64,000 nucleotides of DNA from Methylocaldum szegediense. GTDB lineage: Bacteria > Pseudomonadota > Gammaproteobacteria > Methylococcales > Methylococcaceae. Position numbers and translations under genes: made by a program. Positions within the stretch are counted from its first letter, which is position 1, and each line of letters opens with the position of its first letter. Of the stretch, positions 28,184 through 37,653 are shown in pieces. The notes under the pieces were generated by a model. It was not told where the DNA came from. It searched no databases and saw nothing but the letters and a program-made list of their open reading frames with translations. Location: NCBI RefSeq assembly GCF_949769195.1, contig NZ_OX458333.1, forward strand, positions 3,167,001-3,231,000, written 5' to 3'.

Positions 28184-28407
28184 AAGGGTTGCTCCTTCTG
28201 ATCGCCGATACAAAATTCGCGGGGGAATTCCTGGAATGAGACTGCGCCATTGGCGTCATCCAGAATTGCGGACAACAGCAGCCCGGTAATTAGAAACACC
28301 AAGGCTTCCACCCAACGACTGGGAATATTCATGTTCGAATGCCTCCGAATGATCGATGCGTTCGGGCCGACGCGAATCGGGACCTATCCGCTCGTGTACG
28401 GCACGGA

Positions 28408-28423
28408 GGCAGGAGTTGTGCCA
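28408..28423 (-). promoter_or_regulatory. candidate sigma54 promoter for ssuD
   Basis: On the minus strand the site reads TGGCACAACTCCTGCC. The invariant GG and GC are spaced as in the RpoN consensus TGGCAC-N5-TTGCW. It would give a leader of about 215 bases to ssuD. It is divergent from the site at 28670. Confidence 0.6.
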
Positions 28424-28669
28424 TCTCAACGTCCCCGAGTTATACCGCCGGTTTTCGGCCGGGGGGTGCTGGAGCAGCAACAGATGCTGTCGGTTGTATG
28501 CATCCAGGGCAGCAGCGAGGAGATTTTTCCGCGCACGCGGCTTGCGTGGTCGCCGGTTGCGCTGATTCAGATTCGAGGTTGGATAGCCCTGTCGTATCCC
28601 GTGCACGGGACCTGCGCGCGGCGAGGAGACCTGAGCGCCTGCAAGAGCCGATCGAGAAAGATCGTTGCT
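28424..28669. promoter_or_regulatory. shared regulatory spacer between divergent sigma54 sites
   Basis: 246 bp between two outward-facing promoter-like sites. It contains CAACAG at 28478-28483 followed by ATGCTGT, and CAGCAG at 28510-28515. Similar CARCAG/CTGYTG words occur upstream of the other sigma54 sites and may be activator (SfnR) sites. The open frames crossing this region are shadows. Confidence 0.4.
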
Positions 28670-28685
28670 TGGCATCGAATATGCT
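28670..28685 (+). promoter_or_regulatory. candidate sigma54 promoter for lipoprotein 1
   Basis: TGGCATCGAATATGCT has GG and GC at the correct spacing. It lies 40 bp ahead of the ATG at 28725, which also argues against the longer frame starting at 28665. Confidence 0.55.
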
Positions 28686-28724
28686 TGGTTCAACACCAAC
28701 ACGGCGTTTTCAATATCGAGATCC

Positions 28725-29402
28725 ATGAGCGATTCAATCTTTCTGGCCGGTACCCGCGTGCGAAGTTTGCCCCTTCTTCTGCTGCTGGCCATGCTGGCGC
28801 CGCTCATGTGGGGTTGCGCCGGAAAGCGGCCCACGGAACCCATAGCAGACGGGCAGGGCCGGCTCAGAGGGTATGGTTTCACGATCGAGCCGCCGCGGGG
28901 AAAAGATTGGACCGTGGCCGAATATGCCTACGACAGTGTGGTTTATGTCCGGTCGTCCGATTCCGAAGGGCGGGAACGGGGCGGTAAAAGTTTCGCGCAG
29001 GCTTCGCTCGGGGTGGTGGCGTTGCCGGCTGGCGGAACAGTGTCTGCCGACGAGTCCGGTTTCGCGAAGGCGGCGCTGAATTTCCTCAGCGACCGTTTCC
29101 GTGGGCAGCCGAGGGTTAAGCTCCTGGATTTGAAGACTGTTCCCTACTCGCTACACGGAGCTCTGTGCGCCGGATTCGAGGCCGTACAGGCGGAGCGGCG
29201 CACGACACGCCAGAATAATGGCGGCCACTTGGAATTTCTCAACCGTGGCTTTCTTTGTCGACACCCGGATAACCGAACGGTCGTGGTCCACGGATTTTTC
29301 AACAAAATCAATCGCCGCGTGGCGCCCAGGCTTCGGGGCGAGGAAACTGAAAGGGAGGCAAACAGGTTTCTCGAAAGCGTAATCTTCTCGCCGCTGCACT
29401 GA
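28725..29402 (+). CDS. putative lipoprotein, paralogue 1
   Basis: 225 residues from the ATG at 28725. Residues about 8-27 form a signal peptide with a lipobox-like LMWGC, so the mature protein should be lipid-anchored. The rest is a soluble domain with YGFTIEPP, LHGALCAGFEAVQ and GFLCRHPDNRTVVVHGFFN. The gene at 53139-53801 encodes a clear paralogue with the same order of blocks (QGFAASFP, FHDAVCAKYEALQ, GIVCRHPDD, MFFN). Both sit next to sulfonate/sulfatase operons, so a periplasmic role in organosulfur uptake is inferred. I know of no functional assignment. Two conserved cysteines (ALC, LCRHP) could form a disulfide. Confidence 0.75.
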   Translation: MSDSIFLAGTRVRSLPLLLLLAMLAPLMWGCAGKRPTEPIADGQGRLRGYGFTIEPPRGKDWTVAEYAYDSVVYVRSSDSEGRERGGKSFAQASLGVVALPAGGTVSADESGFAKAALNFLSDRFRGQPRVKLLDLKTVPYSLHGALCAGFEAVQAERRTTRQNNGGHLEFLNRGFLCRHPDNRTVVVHGFFNKINRRVAPRLRGEETEREANRFLESVIFSPLH

Positions 29403-29476
29403 TCGGATTTGGACACGCTACGCCTTGCAGCTGACTTTACCTTCACTTGTGGTTGTTTCGTTCATGCTCTGGTTCG

Positions 29477-29504
29477 GCCCGCTTCGGCGGGCTTCTTTTT
29501 TTTC
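29477..29504 (+). terminator. rho-independent terminator after lipoprotein 1
   Basis: GCCCGC (29477-29482), a TTCG tetraloop and GCGGGC (29487-29492) are followed by TTCTTTTTTTT. It lies about 75 bp after the stop. Confidence 0.85.
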
Positions 29505-30126
29505 ATATGAAGGACTCGGCGAACACAGTGCTCCCCCGGCGAGCGGCGCGGATCGGCGGATAGCCGGGTTGGCAAAGGATTGCGGCCAAGCGCGTCCCAG
29601 AGCGTTTTCAGGTCGCGGATAGGATCGAATTCATTCGTTCGTTCCGTGCACCGAAGGTCACTAAGCTGTCCCCTACGCCGTCAATGCCAGTCGGAAACGC
29701 TCTACGGCACGGCATCGAGGTCGAGACATAGCCGTTGTGGCAATCGGGGTCTCATGCAGACGCTTACCGCCCCTTGCGCGCGGTGCGAGCCTTCGGCCAT
29801 TCGGGTTCCGGACGGATGCCTTCGATCTTCCCCGGCAGACTGCGGGACCGAGGCGACGGCTGGCCGATCTCGCCAGACGACACGACACCGACGTGCCGTT
29901 TCATCGCTTGTGAGCCGAGCTGGTTTCGCGCCGTCCGTGAGGCTGCTGCGACGGAAACACGCCGACAGCAGCCCATGTTGTTGATCGGGCATTCAGACTG
30001 GCTTTAAAGAAAAAAATAAAAAAAAATCAAAAAGATAAGAGTTGGCATCGATCCTGCCACTAGGGCTTGCGTCCGCGTGACACGCGGCGTTCGTAAACCT
30101 TAGCAGATGACAAGGAGAATCCTTCG
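29505..30126. other. upstream region of the amidohydrolase operon
   Basis: No supported gene. From left to right it has unremarkable GC-rich sequence, then an 8-bp inverted repeat GGCTGCTG (29941-29948) / CAGCAGCC (29966-29973), then an unusually A-rich block (30004-30040). The sigma54-like site follows at 30043. This order (activator site, bendable A-rich DNA, -24/-12) is what one expects of an RpoN promoter. Confidence 0.5.
30043..30058 (+). promoter_or_regulatory. candidate sigma54 promoter for the amidohydrolase-porin-transporter operon
   Basis: TGGCATCGATCCTGCC has GG and GC at the RpoN spacing and sits 70 bp ahead of the amidohydrolase start. An A-rich tract lies directly upstream. Confidence 0.6.
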
Positions 30127-31644
30127 ATGAGCAACTCTCCATCGTATATCGCCTACCAGAAAAAGCGGTCTCCATCCCTGGCGATTCGCCACCAATTGGA
30201 TCACCCAGTGATCGATACCGATGTGCATACCATCGAATATACGCCGTTACTCGAAGAATACATCGCCGAGGAGGGCGGCGGGACCGCGGTGGAGCAGTTC
30301 CGGGCTGCCATAGCGCGCGGTTTCGGCTATCTCGGCAATGCCTGGTATGACCAGAGCTGGGACGAGCGCCGCGCCAAGCGTAGCACTCGGCCGCCGTGGT
30401 GGGCGCTGCCGACCAAGAATACCCTGGATCTCGCCACCGTCAGCCTGCCGGCGTTGCTTCACGAGCGGATTCAGGAGGCGGGTATCGATTTCGCCGTGCT
30501 CTATCCGAACATCGCGACCTTCGCGCCGCATATCGGCAATCCCGAATTGCGCAGGGTCGTGGTTCGCGCGGTGAACCGCTTCAATGCCGACCTGTTCCGC
30601 AATTATTCCGATCGCTTGACCCCGGTCGCCGCGATTCCGCTGCACACTCCAGAGGAGGGTATAGCGGAGCTGGAATACGTAGTGAAGGAGCTCGGCCTCA
30701 AGGCCGCTCTCATTCCTGGATATATTAACCGTCCGATCAAGGCGCTCGCCGACAAATATCCCCGCGACCAGCATCCCGACGTCGCGCAGAACGGTTTTTG
30801 GGTAGATACCTACGGACTCGACAGCGAATACGATTACGACCCGTTCTGGGCCAAGGCAGTCGAGCTCAAAGTGGTCCTCACCACCCATTCCGCCGGCATG
30901 GGTTGGACCGCCCGCCGTTCTATTTCCAACTACATGTATAACCATATCGGTCATTTCGCCGACGCCTCTCACGCCTTGGCCAAGGCTCTGTTCTTCGGCG
31001 GAGTAACTCGTCGCTTCCCGGCTCTTCGTGTCGGGCTCCTCGAGGGCGGTGCGGCTTGGGCGGCGAACCTGTTCGCAGATCTGGTGGGCCATTGGGAGAA
31101 GCGTAACGGTCGCGCCATCGAGAACTACAACCCGGCCAATGTGGACAAGGAGTTGTTGGTGGAACTGTTCAACCGATATGGCGGCGACGTGCTGCGCGGT
31201 AAGCCGTTGGTAGATAGTGACGCGCTGATCGGCGGTGCTCTGGGACGGGCGAACAATTTCCGTGCCCAAGATCCGGATCGCCTGGACGATTTCGCGGCCG
31301 CGGGCATCGAGAAAGTGGAAGACATCGCCGCCCGTTTCGTGCCCAACTTCTATTTCGGCGCGGAAGCGGACGATCCCACGGTGGCTTTCGCGTTCAACGA
31401 GAAGGTTCTGGGGACGAGGCTGAACGCGTTCTGGGCTTCCGACAGCGGGCATTGGGACGTTCCCGATCTGACCGAAGTATTGGCCGACACCTATCGCTTG
31501 GTGCAGAACGGAGCGCTGTCGGAACAGGATTTCCGCGATCTCGTGTACACCCATCCGTACAACTTCTACGCCGGGACCAATCCGGACTTCTTCAAGGGAA
31601 CCGCCATCGACGGTGCCGTAAAGAAAATCAAGCAGGCCGCGTAG
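30127..31644 (+). CDS. amidohydrolase family 2 (decarboxylase-like) metal-dependent hydrolase
   Basis: 505 residues. It has the TIM-barrel amidohydrolase_2 pattern: an N-terminal metal motif DTDVH at residues 30-34, a beta-strand with the central histidine (LTTHSAGMGW), and a C-terminal catalytic aspartate in FWASDSGHWD. Family members hydrolyse or decarboxylate small organic acids; the substrate is unknown. It has no signal peptide, so it is cytoplasmic. An AAGGAGAAT site precedes the ATG. It leads an operon (same strand, short gaps) with a porin, binding proteins and an ABC transporter, so the substrate is probably derived from an imported organosulfur compound. Confidence 0.82.
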   Translation: MSNSPSYIAYQKKRSPSLAIRHQLDHPVIDTDVHTIEYTPLLEEYIAEEGGGTAVEQFRAAIARGFGYLGNAWYDQSWDERRAKRSTRPPWWALPTKNTLDLATVSLPALLHERIQEAGIDFAVLYPNIATFAPHIGNPELRRVVVRAVNRFNADLFRNYSDRLTPVAAIPLHTPEEGIAELEYVVKELGLKAALIPGYINRPIKALADKYPRDQHPDVAQNGFWVDTYGLDSEYDYDPFWAKAVELKVVLTTHSAGMGWTARRSISNYMYNHIGHFADASHALAKALFFGGVTRRFPALRVGLLEGGAAWAANLFADLVGHWEKRNGRAIENYNPANVDKELLVELFNRYGGDVLRGKPLVDSDALIGGALGRANNFRAQDPDRLDDFAAAGIEKVEDIAARFVPNFYFGAEADDPTVAFAFNEKVLGTRLNAFWASDSGHWDVPDLTEVLADTYRLVQNGALSEQDFRDLVYTHPYNFYAGTNPDFFKGTAIDGAVKKIKQAA

Positions 31645-31707
31645 CCAGGGTTTGGATCGGCCGTCGACAGGCGGCCGGTCGACCATTCGCATACAGAGAA
31701 CGAGAAG

Positions 31708-33243
31708 ATGACATACCCACAGCTCGCAAACTCGGGAGGACGACAGGTCTTTCGGAGAACGGCACGATATGCCGGGGTCGTTCTCGCGGCGGGTCTGGTG
31801 CCGGGCACTGGCGCGGCGGTCACGAACCCCTCGGAAATTACCCAGTTGAAAAAACAAATCGAGCAGCTCCAGAAGACAATGGAGGAGCTGCAAGCCAGGG
31901 TAGAGCAAGCGGAAGCCGCGGCTGCGGCCGCGGCGCCGGTCGAAGGCGTGGTACCGGCGACCCAAGACGACATCCAGGGTCTGATGACAGACCTCGAAAA
32001 CTTCAAATGGCAGTGGCAGCGTGAGCGCGAGACCCATACTGCCCTGAGCACGCGCGCCCTGACCATCGGCGGTACCGTTCAGGCCCGCTACGGCTGGAAT
32101 GAAGCGAAGTTCTCCGGTGGCGACGTGGTACGGCGGGATAACTCGTTCGACATCGGCACGGCGCTGATTTCTTTTTCCGGCAATCTGTACCGGGATTACG
32201 AAGAAGGCCGTAACCTCCTCTATCGCGTCAGCTTCGGTGCTTCGCCGCAGACCGGCGTGGCTTCCGCCAACCTGTTGGACGCTCAGGTCAGTTATGACGT
32301 TCTTCCCACCATCAACCTTGAGGAATCGAGGTTGAGACTGACGCTGGGTCAGCAGCTCCTGCCTTTCGGTCTGGAAGTCAACGCGACCGAAGATCTCAAG
32401 CCTCTGATCCAGAACGCGCTGTTCACCGGTGCGAGCATTCCGGTAACGACCAAGGATGGCCGCAGCCTCAGCATACCGGCCACCGGCCTCGCCGCTCGGC
32501 AGATCGGTTTCATCGCACGTGGCGACTTGTTCCCGCAGGTCGACTGGGGATCCAACTACCGGGCGCCCATCATCGAATACGCCATCGGTGTGGTCAACGG
32601 CAACGGTGCCAACCGCAGCGACGACAATAGCGCCAAGGATTTCATCGGCCATCTGGGATTCACCGCACCCGTGGATTACAACTCCTGGCTGCGTGAGATC
32701 AAGATCGGCGGGTCGTTCTATTTCGGTACCCAGAACGTCAGAGAAACCTATTACACCGATGCCTCGAGAACGACGACGGCAAGCGTGCTGCTCGACGACG
32801 GCGAAAAAAACCGGGTCGGTCTCGATTTTTCCTACAACCACAACCCGATCGGCCTGACCTTCGAATGGGTTCGTTCTTGGGACGAGGTCTATCCGGGCAT
32901 TTCGCCGTTCAAGACCAAGTCGCCCAAGAATTACATGCGCAAGGGTGAGGCCTTCACCGCCACGCTTTTCTACAACTTCGGCGCTCAGTTCGTGAAGAGC
33001 TACCGCTCGCAAGGTCGCTACGACGACTGGTGGCCCAAGAGCTACCAGGTGTTTTTCCGCTGGGATAGTTGGGATCCCGATATCCGCAACGCCAACGACA
33101 AGATCCAGTATCTCACGCCCGGCATCAACATCTTTTTCGCGGAAACCACCAAGCTCCAGTTGAACTACTACCACCAAATCCTGGAGGACCGGAACCTCGA
33201 AAGGAACGACCAGTTCCTGGCACAAATTCAGTTCGGCTTTTGA
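31708..33243 (+). CDS. outer-membrane porin (phosphate-selective porin O/P type)
   Basis: 511 residues. A signal-like N-terminus (to about residue 35) precedes a coiled coil (about residues 45-80: ITQLKKQIEQLQKTMEEL), typical of trimeric porins. A long beta-barrel follows, with alternating aromatic/polar residues, ending in the C-terminal signature IQFGF. It should let small anionic solutes cross the outer membrane. It lies between the amidohydrolase (63 bp) and the first binding protein (30 bp), implying a dedicated entry channel for the operon's substrate. Confidence 0.83.
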   Translation: MTYPQLANSGGRQVFRRTARYAGVVLAAGLVPGTGAAVTNPSEITQLKKQIEQLQKTMEELQARVEQAEAAAAAAAPVEGVVPATQDDIQGLMTDLENFKWQWQRERETHTALSTRALTIGGTVQARYGWNEAKFSGGDVVRRDNSFDIGTALISFSGNLYRDYEEGRNLLYRVSFGASPQTGVASANLLDAQVSYDVLPTINLEESRLRLTLGQQLLPFGLEVNATEDLKPLIQNALFTGASIPVTTKDGRSLSIPATGLAARQIGFIARGDLFPQVDWGSNYRAPIIEYAIGVVNGNGANRSDDNSAKDFIGHLGFTAPVDYNSWLREIKIGGSFYFGTQNVRETYYTDASRTTTASVLLDDGEKNRVGLDFSYNHNPIGLTFEWVRSWDEVYPGISPFKTKSPKNYMRKGEAFTATLFYNFGAQFVKSYRSQGRYDDWWPKSYQVFFRWDSWDPDIRNANDKIQYLTPGINIFFAETTKLQLNYYHQILEDRNLERNDQFLAQIQFGF

Positions 33244-33273
33244 CGGTTGAGTGGAAACCACTGGGAGTATCCG

Positions 33274-34350
33274 ATGAAAACACCGGTAACGATGTTGAAA
33301 CGGTTGATCTGGTTGGCAAACGTCCTCTTCCTCGGCTGGATTGGAGGAGCAGGGGCAGAAGTGCCGAAGGAAATCAATTTCGGGGTCGCATCCATCGGTC
33401 TCGGCGGACGTCCTTTCGTGGGCGGTTCGGTGGCTTCGGTGGTGCATGTGAAGGGATGGCTGGAAGAAGAGTTCAAGGCCGACGGAATCAAGATCAACTG
33501 GCATTTCTTCAAGACCGCGGGGCCCGGCGTTAACGAAGCGTATTCGAATGGCTTGCTCGATTTTGCCTGGCAAGGCGACCTTCCCCAGCTCATCGGCCGG
33601 TCCAGCGGCCTCAAGGTCAAGTACATCCTGGGCGGCAGCCGGCGCCAGCACTTCTATCTCGCGGCGAGGCCGGATTCCACCGCATCGAGGATCGAGGACA
33701 TCAAGGGCCGCAGCGTCGCCATCCACAAGGGCACTTGTCCGCAGCTGTCGGTCGCGAGGCTCCTGGCTGCCCACGGACTCCGGGAAAAAGACCTCAAGGT
33801 CTACAACATGGACGGTCTGTCTTCCGCCTCCGCCCTTGGCAGCGGCGATCTGGAGCTGGCCTTCGGGGCCTTCAACCTGTTGTCGCTGCGTGACCAGGGG
33901 CTCGCCAAGATCATTTACTCGGGGAGTGAGGACGACGGCAAATACGGCTGTTCCACTGGCTTCACCGTAACCGAGGCGTTCGCGAACAAATACCCGGACA
34001 TCACCCGGCGGGTGGTCAAGACCATCGTCCGGGCTGCGCACTGGGCCGCCGATCCAGCGAATCGCGACGAGCTTTACGAAATCTGGGCGAAATCCGGCGT
34101 GCCTTTCGCGCATTACAAAGAGGAATGGGATACCCAGGATCTGAAACGGAAACTCTCTCCGCTGATCGACGATTTTCAGCTGAACCGCTACCGCGTAGCC
34201 CTGGAGGACGCCCGGAAGTTCGGACTGGTGCGCGGCCGGATCGATTTCGACCGATGGATCGACCGGAGCTATCTGGATGCGGCCCTGACCGAACTGAATC
34301 TACAGGATTTTTGGATACCCGAGGATGCCGAGGGGAAGTTGAAGGAATGA
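33274..34350 (+). CDS. SsuA/TauA-like ABC substrate-binding protein, paralogue 1
   Basis: 358 residues from the ATG at 33274 (GGGAG upstream). The signal peptide spans about residues 1-28. The mature protein has the NMT1/SsuA-like two-lobed fold with the blocks GRPFVGGS, HFFKTAGPGVNEAYSNG, LDFAWQGDLPQLIG, DIKGRSVAIHKGT and KDLKVYNMD. Two close paralogues are present (34463-35551 and 58135-59193). It is likely periplasmic, delivering a sulfonate or sulfate-ester-like ligand to the ABC permeases encoded downstream. The ligand is inferred from context, not sequence. Confidence 0.88.
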   Translation: MKTPVTMLKRLIWLANVLFLGWIGGAGAEVPKEINFGVASIGLGGRPFVGGSVASVVHVKGWLEEEFKADGIKINWHFFKTAGPGVNEAYSNGLLDFAWQGDLPQLIGRSSGLKVKYILGGSRRQHFYLAARPDSTASRIEDIKGRSVAIHKGTCPQLSVARLLAAHGLREKDLKVYNMDGLSSASALGSGDLELAFGAFNLLSLRDQGLAKIIYSGSEDDGKYGCSTGFTVTEAFANKYPDITRRVVKTIVRAAHWAADPANRDELYEIWAKSGVPFAHYKEEWDTQDLKRKLSPLIDDFQLNRYRVALEDARKFGLVRGRIDFDRWIDRSYLDAALTELNLQDFWIPEDAEGKLKE

Positions 34351-34462
34351 GTTCGTAAGCCGGGATCAGGCGATAGCCGCTCCCGGCAAACGGCGCGGAG
34401 ACGCCGCGGACAAGTGAAACCATGATTGAACGAGATCGTTTGAACGTCATTTGGAGTGTGCA

Positions 34463-35551
34463 ATGAGAGTTCCGAAGCTATTCAAACTGGCGGCATTTTC
34501 CGCCATCACCCTACACGGCGCCGTCTTTGCTGAAGATAAGCCCAAAGTCATCAATTTCGGCGTGGCCAGCGTCGGCCAAGGTGGACGGCCGCAGGTCGGC
34601 GGCAGCTGGATCGCCACCGCTCATTCGAAAGGGATGCTGGAAGAAGAGTTCAAGGCCGACGGTATTCAGGTGCGCTGGCACTTCTTCAAGACCGCGGGGC
34701 CCGGTGTCAACGAAGCCTACACCAACAACCTGCTGGATTTTGCCTGGCAGGGCGATTTGCCCCAGATCATCGGCAAGGCCAACGGTCTGCCAACCAAGTT
34801 CATTATGGCCGCGGGACGCCGAGCTACTTTCTATCTGGCGGCGACCGAAGATTCGACCGCCGAATCGATCAAGGACATCGCAGGCCGTAAGGTGTCGATC
34901 TTCAAGGGTACCTGCACCCAGCTGTCCGCCAATCGAGCCCTGGAAGCCAACGGTCTCAGCGAAAAAGATCTCAAGGTCTACAACATGGACACCGCCACCT
35001 CCACCGCGGCTCTCGCCACCAAGGACGTGGAACTGGCCTTCGGCGGCAATAACCTGTTTTCGGTGCGCGATCGCGGTCTCGCCAAGATCGTCTACAGTGC
35101 CAAGGAGGACAACGGCGGCAAGTACGGCTGCTCGACCGGTGTGACGGTGACCGAAGAATTTGCCGCGAAGTATCCGGACATCGTCAAGCGAGTCGTCAAG
35201 ACTCTGGTGAAAGCGGCGTTGTGGACAGAGGACGAGAAGAACCGCACCCAGGTGTATCAGTTGTGGGCCAAGTCCGGTTTCCCTTTCCGCTATTGGGAGC
35301 AGGACAACGCCAAGCAGGATTTCCATACTCGCCTTTCGCCGCTCATCGACGAATGGTTCGTGGCCAGCTACCGGAAGTCCATAGCGGACGCCAAGCGTTT
35401 CGGCCTGTTGAAGCGCGACATCGACCTGGATCGATGGTTCGACCGGAGTTATCTGGAAGCCGCGCTCAAGGAACTCAACCTGGAGAACCACTGGCAGCCT
35501 GAAAGAGCGGAAGCGTGGCAGAACGCCGGTTCGCTCCACGCCTCCAATTGA
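34463..35551 (+). CDS. SsuA/TauA-like ABC substrate-binding protein, paralogue 2
   Basis: 362 residues from the ATG at 34463, with GGAG six bases upstream; the TTG at 34451 would overlap that ribosome site. The signal peptide ends near VFAED. It shares blocks with paralogue 1 (FFKTAGPGVNEAYTN, LDFAWQGDLPQIIG, FKGTCTQLS, KDLKVYNMD, GKYGCSTG). Differences cluster at the front loop (GRPQVGGSW rather than GRPFVGGS) and in the stretch after the KVYNMD block, which suggests different ligand specificity. Tandem binding proteins feeding one transporter core would widen its range. Confidence 0.88.
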   Translation: MRVPKLFKLAAFSAITLHGAVFAEDKPKVINFGVASVGQGGRPQVGGSWIATAHSKGMLEEEFKADGIQVRWHFFKTAGPGVNEAYTNNLLDFAWQGDLPQIIGKANGLPTKFIMAAGRRATFYLAATEDSTAESIKDIAGRKVSIFKGTCTQLSANRALEANGLSEKDLKVYNMDTATSTAALATKDVELAFGGNNLFSVRDRGLAKIVYSAKEDNGGKYGCSTGVTVTEEFAAKYPDIVKRVVKTLVKAALWTEDEKNRTQVYQLWAKSGFPFRYWEQDNAKQDFHTRLSPLIDEWFVASYRKSIADAKRFGLLKRDIDLDRWFDRSYLEAALKELNLENHWQPERAEAWQNAGSLHASN

Positions 35552-37653
35552 GTTCGACGACAGTGGCAGCGAACACGAGACGCAAGCGGGTTACATTACC
35601 GGCCAGTCCGGCGGCCGAGGCGGTCGGCCCGGCCTCGTTCAGGACAGGGCGGGGGCCGGCCCATGCCGCCGTCCGGCTCCAGTCGGAAGGCCGATTGATC
35701 CGGTTCCTGTTGCTGGTGGCGCTCGGCGGGCTAGCGATCGGGATGGTTAAGGCGGCGACGCCGCTGTACGCGCTGGCCCTGGGCGCCGGCAAAGGGGAAA
35801 TCGGCCTGATCACCGGCACGCAGCCGTTGATGATCGCCCTGGTCAGCATTCCCATAGGTCTCGCCGTCGGCCATTACGGACCACGCGCATTGTTCGTAGT
35901 CGGGAGCCTCGCCGCCGCTGCCATTCATGCGGCGGTAGCCGGGACCGATTCCCCCTGGTGGCTCCTGGCGGCCACGGCTGCGGCGAGCTTTTTCATGCCC
36001 ATGCGCTTCGTATCCACTCAAAGCGAGTTCTTCCATTACTTGGTAGCCGCGGGCGGCCGAAAGGCGGGTTGGCTGCGGGGAGCCCAACTGGGCGGCGCCT
36101 TCGTTTTGGGGCCGATGCTGGGCGGTTATCTGGTGAGCTGGATCGGCTACGAGCGCACCTATTGGGTCATCGCCCTGGTGTTCCTCCTGCCGATCACGCT
36201 GGCGCCGGGGGTTCTGAGCGGACGGTGCGAGGCCCGCCGGCGGCGGACGGCGGAAGAATCCGGGCCGATACTGCGGCGGCTGGCGAAGATTTTCAGACAT
36301 CCCGAGATCCTCGAGACCAGCCTGATCGATCTGGCATCCCATGCCGCCCTGATGTTTTACACGGTGTTCATCGTGGTGCTGGCGCTCGAGCAGTTCCACG
36401 CGTCCAGGGAAGCGGCCACGCATCTCATCGCGATCCAGGGGTTCAGCTTTATGAGCGCGCTGTTCTTGCTGGACGGCTTGTTGTGCAGGCTCGGGCGGGA
36501 GCTTTTTTACGGGCTCAGCTTCGGCAGTGCCGTCCTGGGTCTCCTGTTCCTAGGGACTGGACGAGAGCTGTTGCATCTCCAGATCGGCGGAGCGTTCTTG
36601 GGTATCGGTCTCGGAATGCTTGGCATCGCCAACATGGTTCGGTTGGCCGCTGTCAGCGAAAAGCTGGGGCGCGGGACCGTCGCGGGCGCTTCCACGCTAT
36701 CTGGCCCTCTTGGGGGCATGCTCGGTACCCTGGGCGGGGGCTTCGCGAGCCAGTGGATTCCTCTTCAACACATTTTCATTGGGCTTATGACGGCTATGAC
36801 CATCATTGCGATCTTCACCCTTTATCGCGAGAAACCCGGGCGAACCGCTCGCGTCCTCGGTTGGACGGTATCCGCGCTGGCGTCGGTGCTCGGCCGAGTA
36901 CTCGGGCTGTCCGTTTACCTGCTGTTTCCCGCCGCTCTTTTGTTCCTGTGGCAGCTTTCGGCGCATTACGGTTGGACATCTCCGCAAATCCTGCCGCCGC
37001 CGGCGATGGTCTGGGCCACTCTCACCGACCTTTTTTCCAGCGGCGAAATCGCGACCAATCTGGGCATCAGCCTAAGCCGGGTGTTCCAGGGGTTCGCCCT
37101 GGGCGGCGGCACCGGTTTGGGGCTGGGGTTCGCCATGGGCCTGTCGCGCAGCGTCGAGGCTTATCTCGGCCCGATCTTCAAGGCGTTGGCCAGCGTGCCG
37201 ATGCTGGGCTGGATACCTCTCCTCATCGTCTTGCTGGGCATAGACGAAGCACTCAAGGTGGTGGTCATCGCCATCGGCTGCGTGGTTCCGGTGACCCTGA
37301 ACACGCTGGAAGGGGTTCGCGGGGTTCCCAAGGGCTATGTGGAAGTGGCCCGGGTGTTTCGTTTCAGCCGCCGGCAGCTGTTGCGAAAGGTCGTCATTCC
37401 GGCCGCCATTCCGCCCATCTTCTCCGGCATCAGTCTGTCCCTGAGCCACGCCTGGAAGGCCATGGTGGCGGTCGAGCTCATGGCTTCATCGGAGGGAATC
37501 GGGTTCTTGATGGTCATGGGCCGACAGCTTTTCCAGCTGGACGTGGTGCTGGCCACGATCCTGGTGATCGGCGCGGTCGGGCTGATCCTCGATCAGCTGC
37601 TGCGGCTGGTCGAGCGGTACCTGACCCGGTGGCGGCCATCGGTCGCACGATGA
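35515..37653 (+). CDS. fusion of an MFS transporter and an SsuC-type ABC permease
   Basis: 712 residues. Residues about 60-430 form a 12-helix MFS domain closely related to the stand-alone MFS protein at 54211-55494 (shared: PMRFVSTQSEFFHYL, GGRKAGWLRGAQLGG, LGPMLGG). Residues about 450-705 are a complete BPD_transp_1 permease with VPMLGWIPLLIVLLGIDEALK and an EAA-like loop EVARVFRFSRRQLL...VIPAAIP. The reading frame is continuous with no stop between the halves. The start is uncertain: GTG at 35515 overlaps the preceding gene by 37 bases, while GTG at 35563 starts 11 bases after its stop. The natural fusion of a secondary carrier to an ABC membrane subunit is unusual. Confidence 0.88.
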   Translation: MAERRFAPRLQLSSTTVAANTRRKRVTLPASPAAEAVGPASFRTGRGPAHAAVRLQSEGRLIRFLLLVALGGLAIGMVKAATPLYALALGAGKGEIGLITGTQPLMIALVSIPIGLAVGHYGPRALFVVGSLAAAAIHAAVAGTDSPWWLLAATAAASFFMPMRFVSTQSEFFHYLVAAGGRKAGWLRGAQLGGAFVLGPMLGGYLVSWIGYERTYWVIALVFLLPITLAPGVLSGRCEARRRRTAEESGPILRRLAKIFRHPEILETSLIDLASHAALMFYTVFIVVLALEQFHASREAATHLIAIQGFSFMSALFLLDGLLCRLGRELFYGLSFGSAVLGLLFLGTGRELLHLQIGGAFLGIGLGMLGIANMVRLAAVSEKLGRGTVAGASTLSGPLGGMLGTLGGGFASQWIPLQHIFIGLMTAMTIIAIFTLYREKPGRTARVLGWTVSALASVLGRVLGLSVYLLFPAALLFLWQLSAHYGWTSPQILPPPAMVWATLTDLFSSGEIATNLGISLSRVFQGFALGGGTGLGLGFAMGLSRSVEAYLGPIFKALASVPMLGWIPLLIVLLGIDEALKVVVIAIGCVVPVTLNTLEGVRGVPKGYVEVARVFRFSRRQLLRKVVIPAAIPPIFSGISLSLSHAWKAMVAVELMASSEGIGFLMVMGRQLFQLDVVLATILVIGAVGLILDQLLRLVERYLTRWRPSVAR

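Noticed and set aside
28256-28882. Overlapping frames on both strands between ssuD and lipoprotein 1
   Set aside because: No domain features. The region is better explained as a shared promoter spacer with two divergent sigma54-like sites.
30247-34113. 1288-aa minus-strand frame
   Set aside because: Mirror of four convincing plus-strand genes (amidohydrolase, porin, binding protein and the gap between). Long antisense frames are expected with GC-rich third positions.
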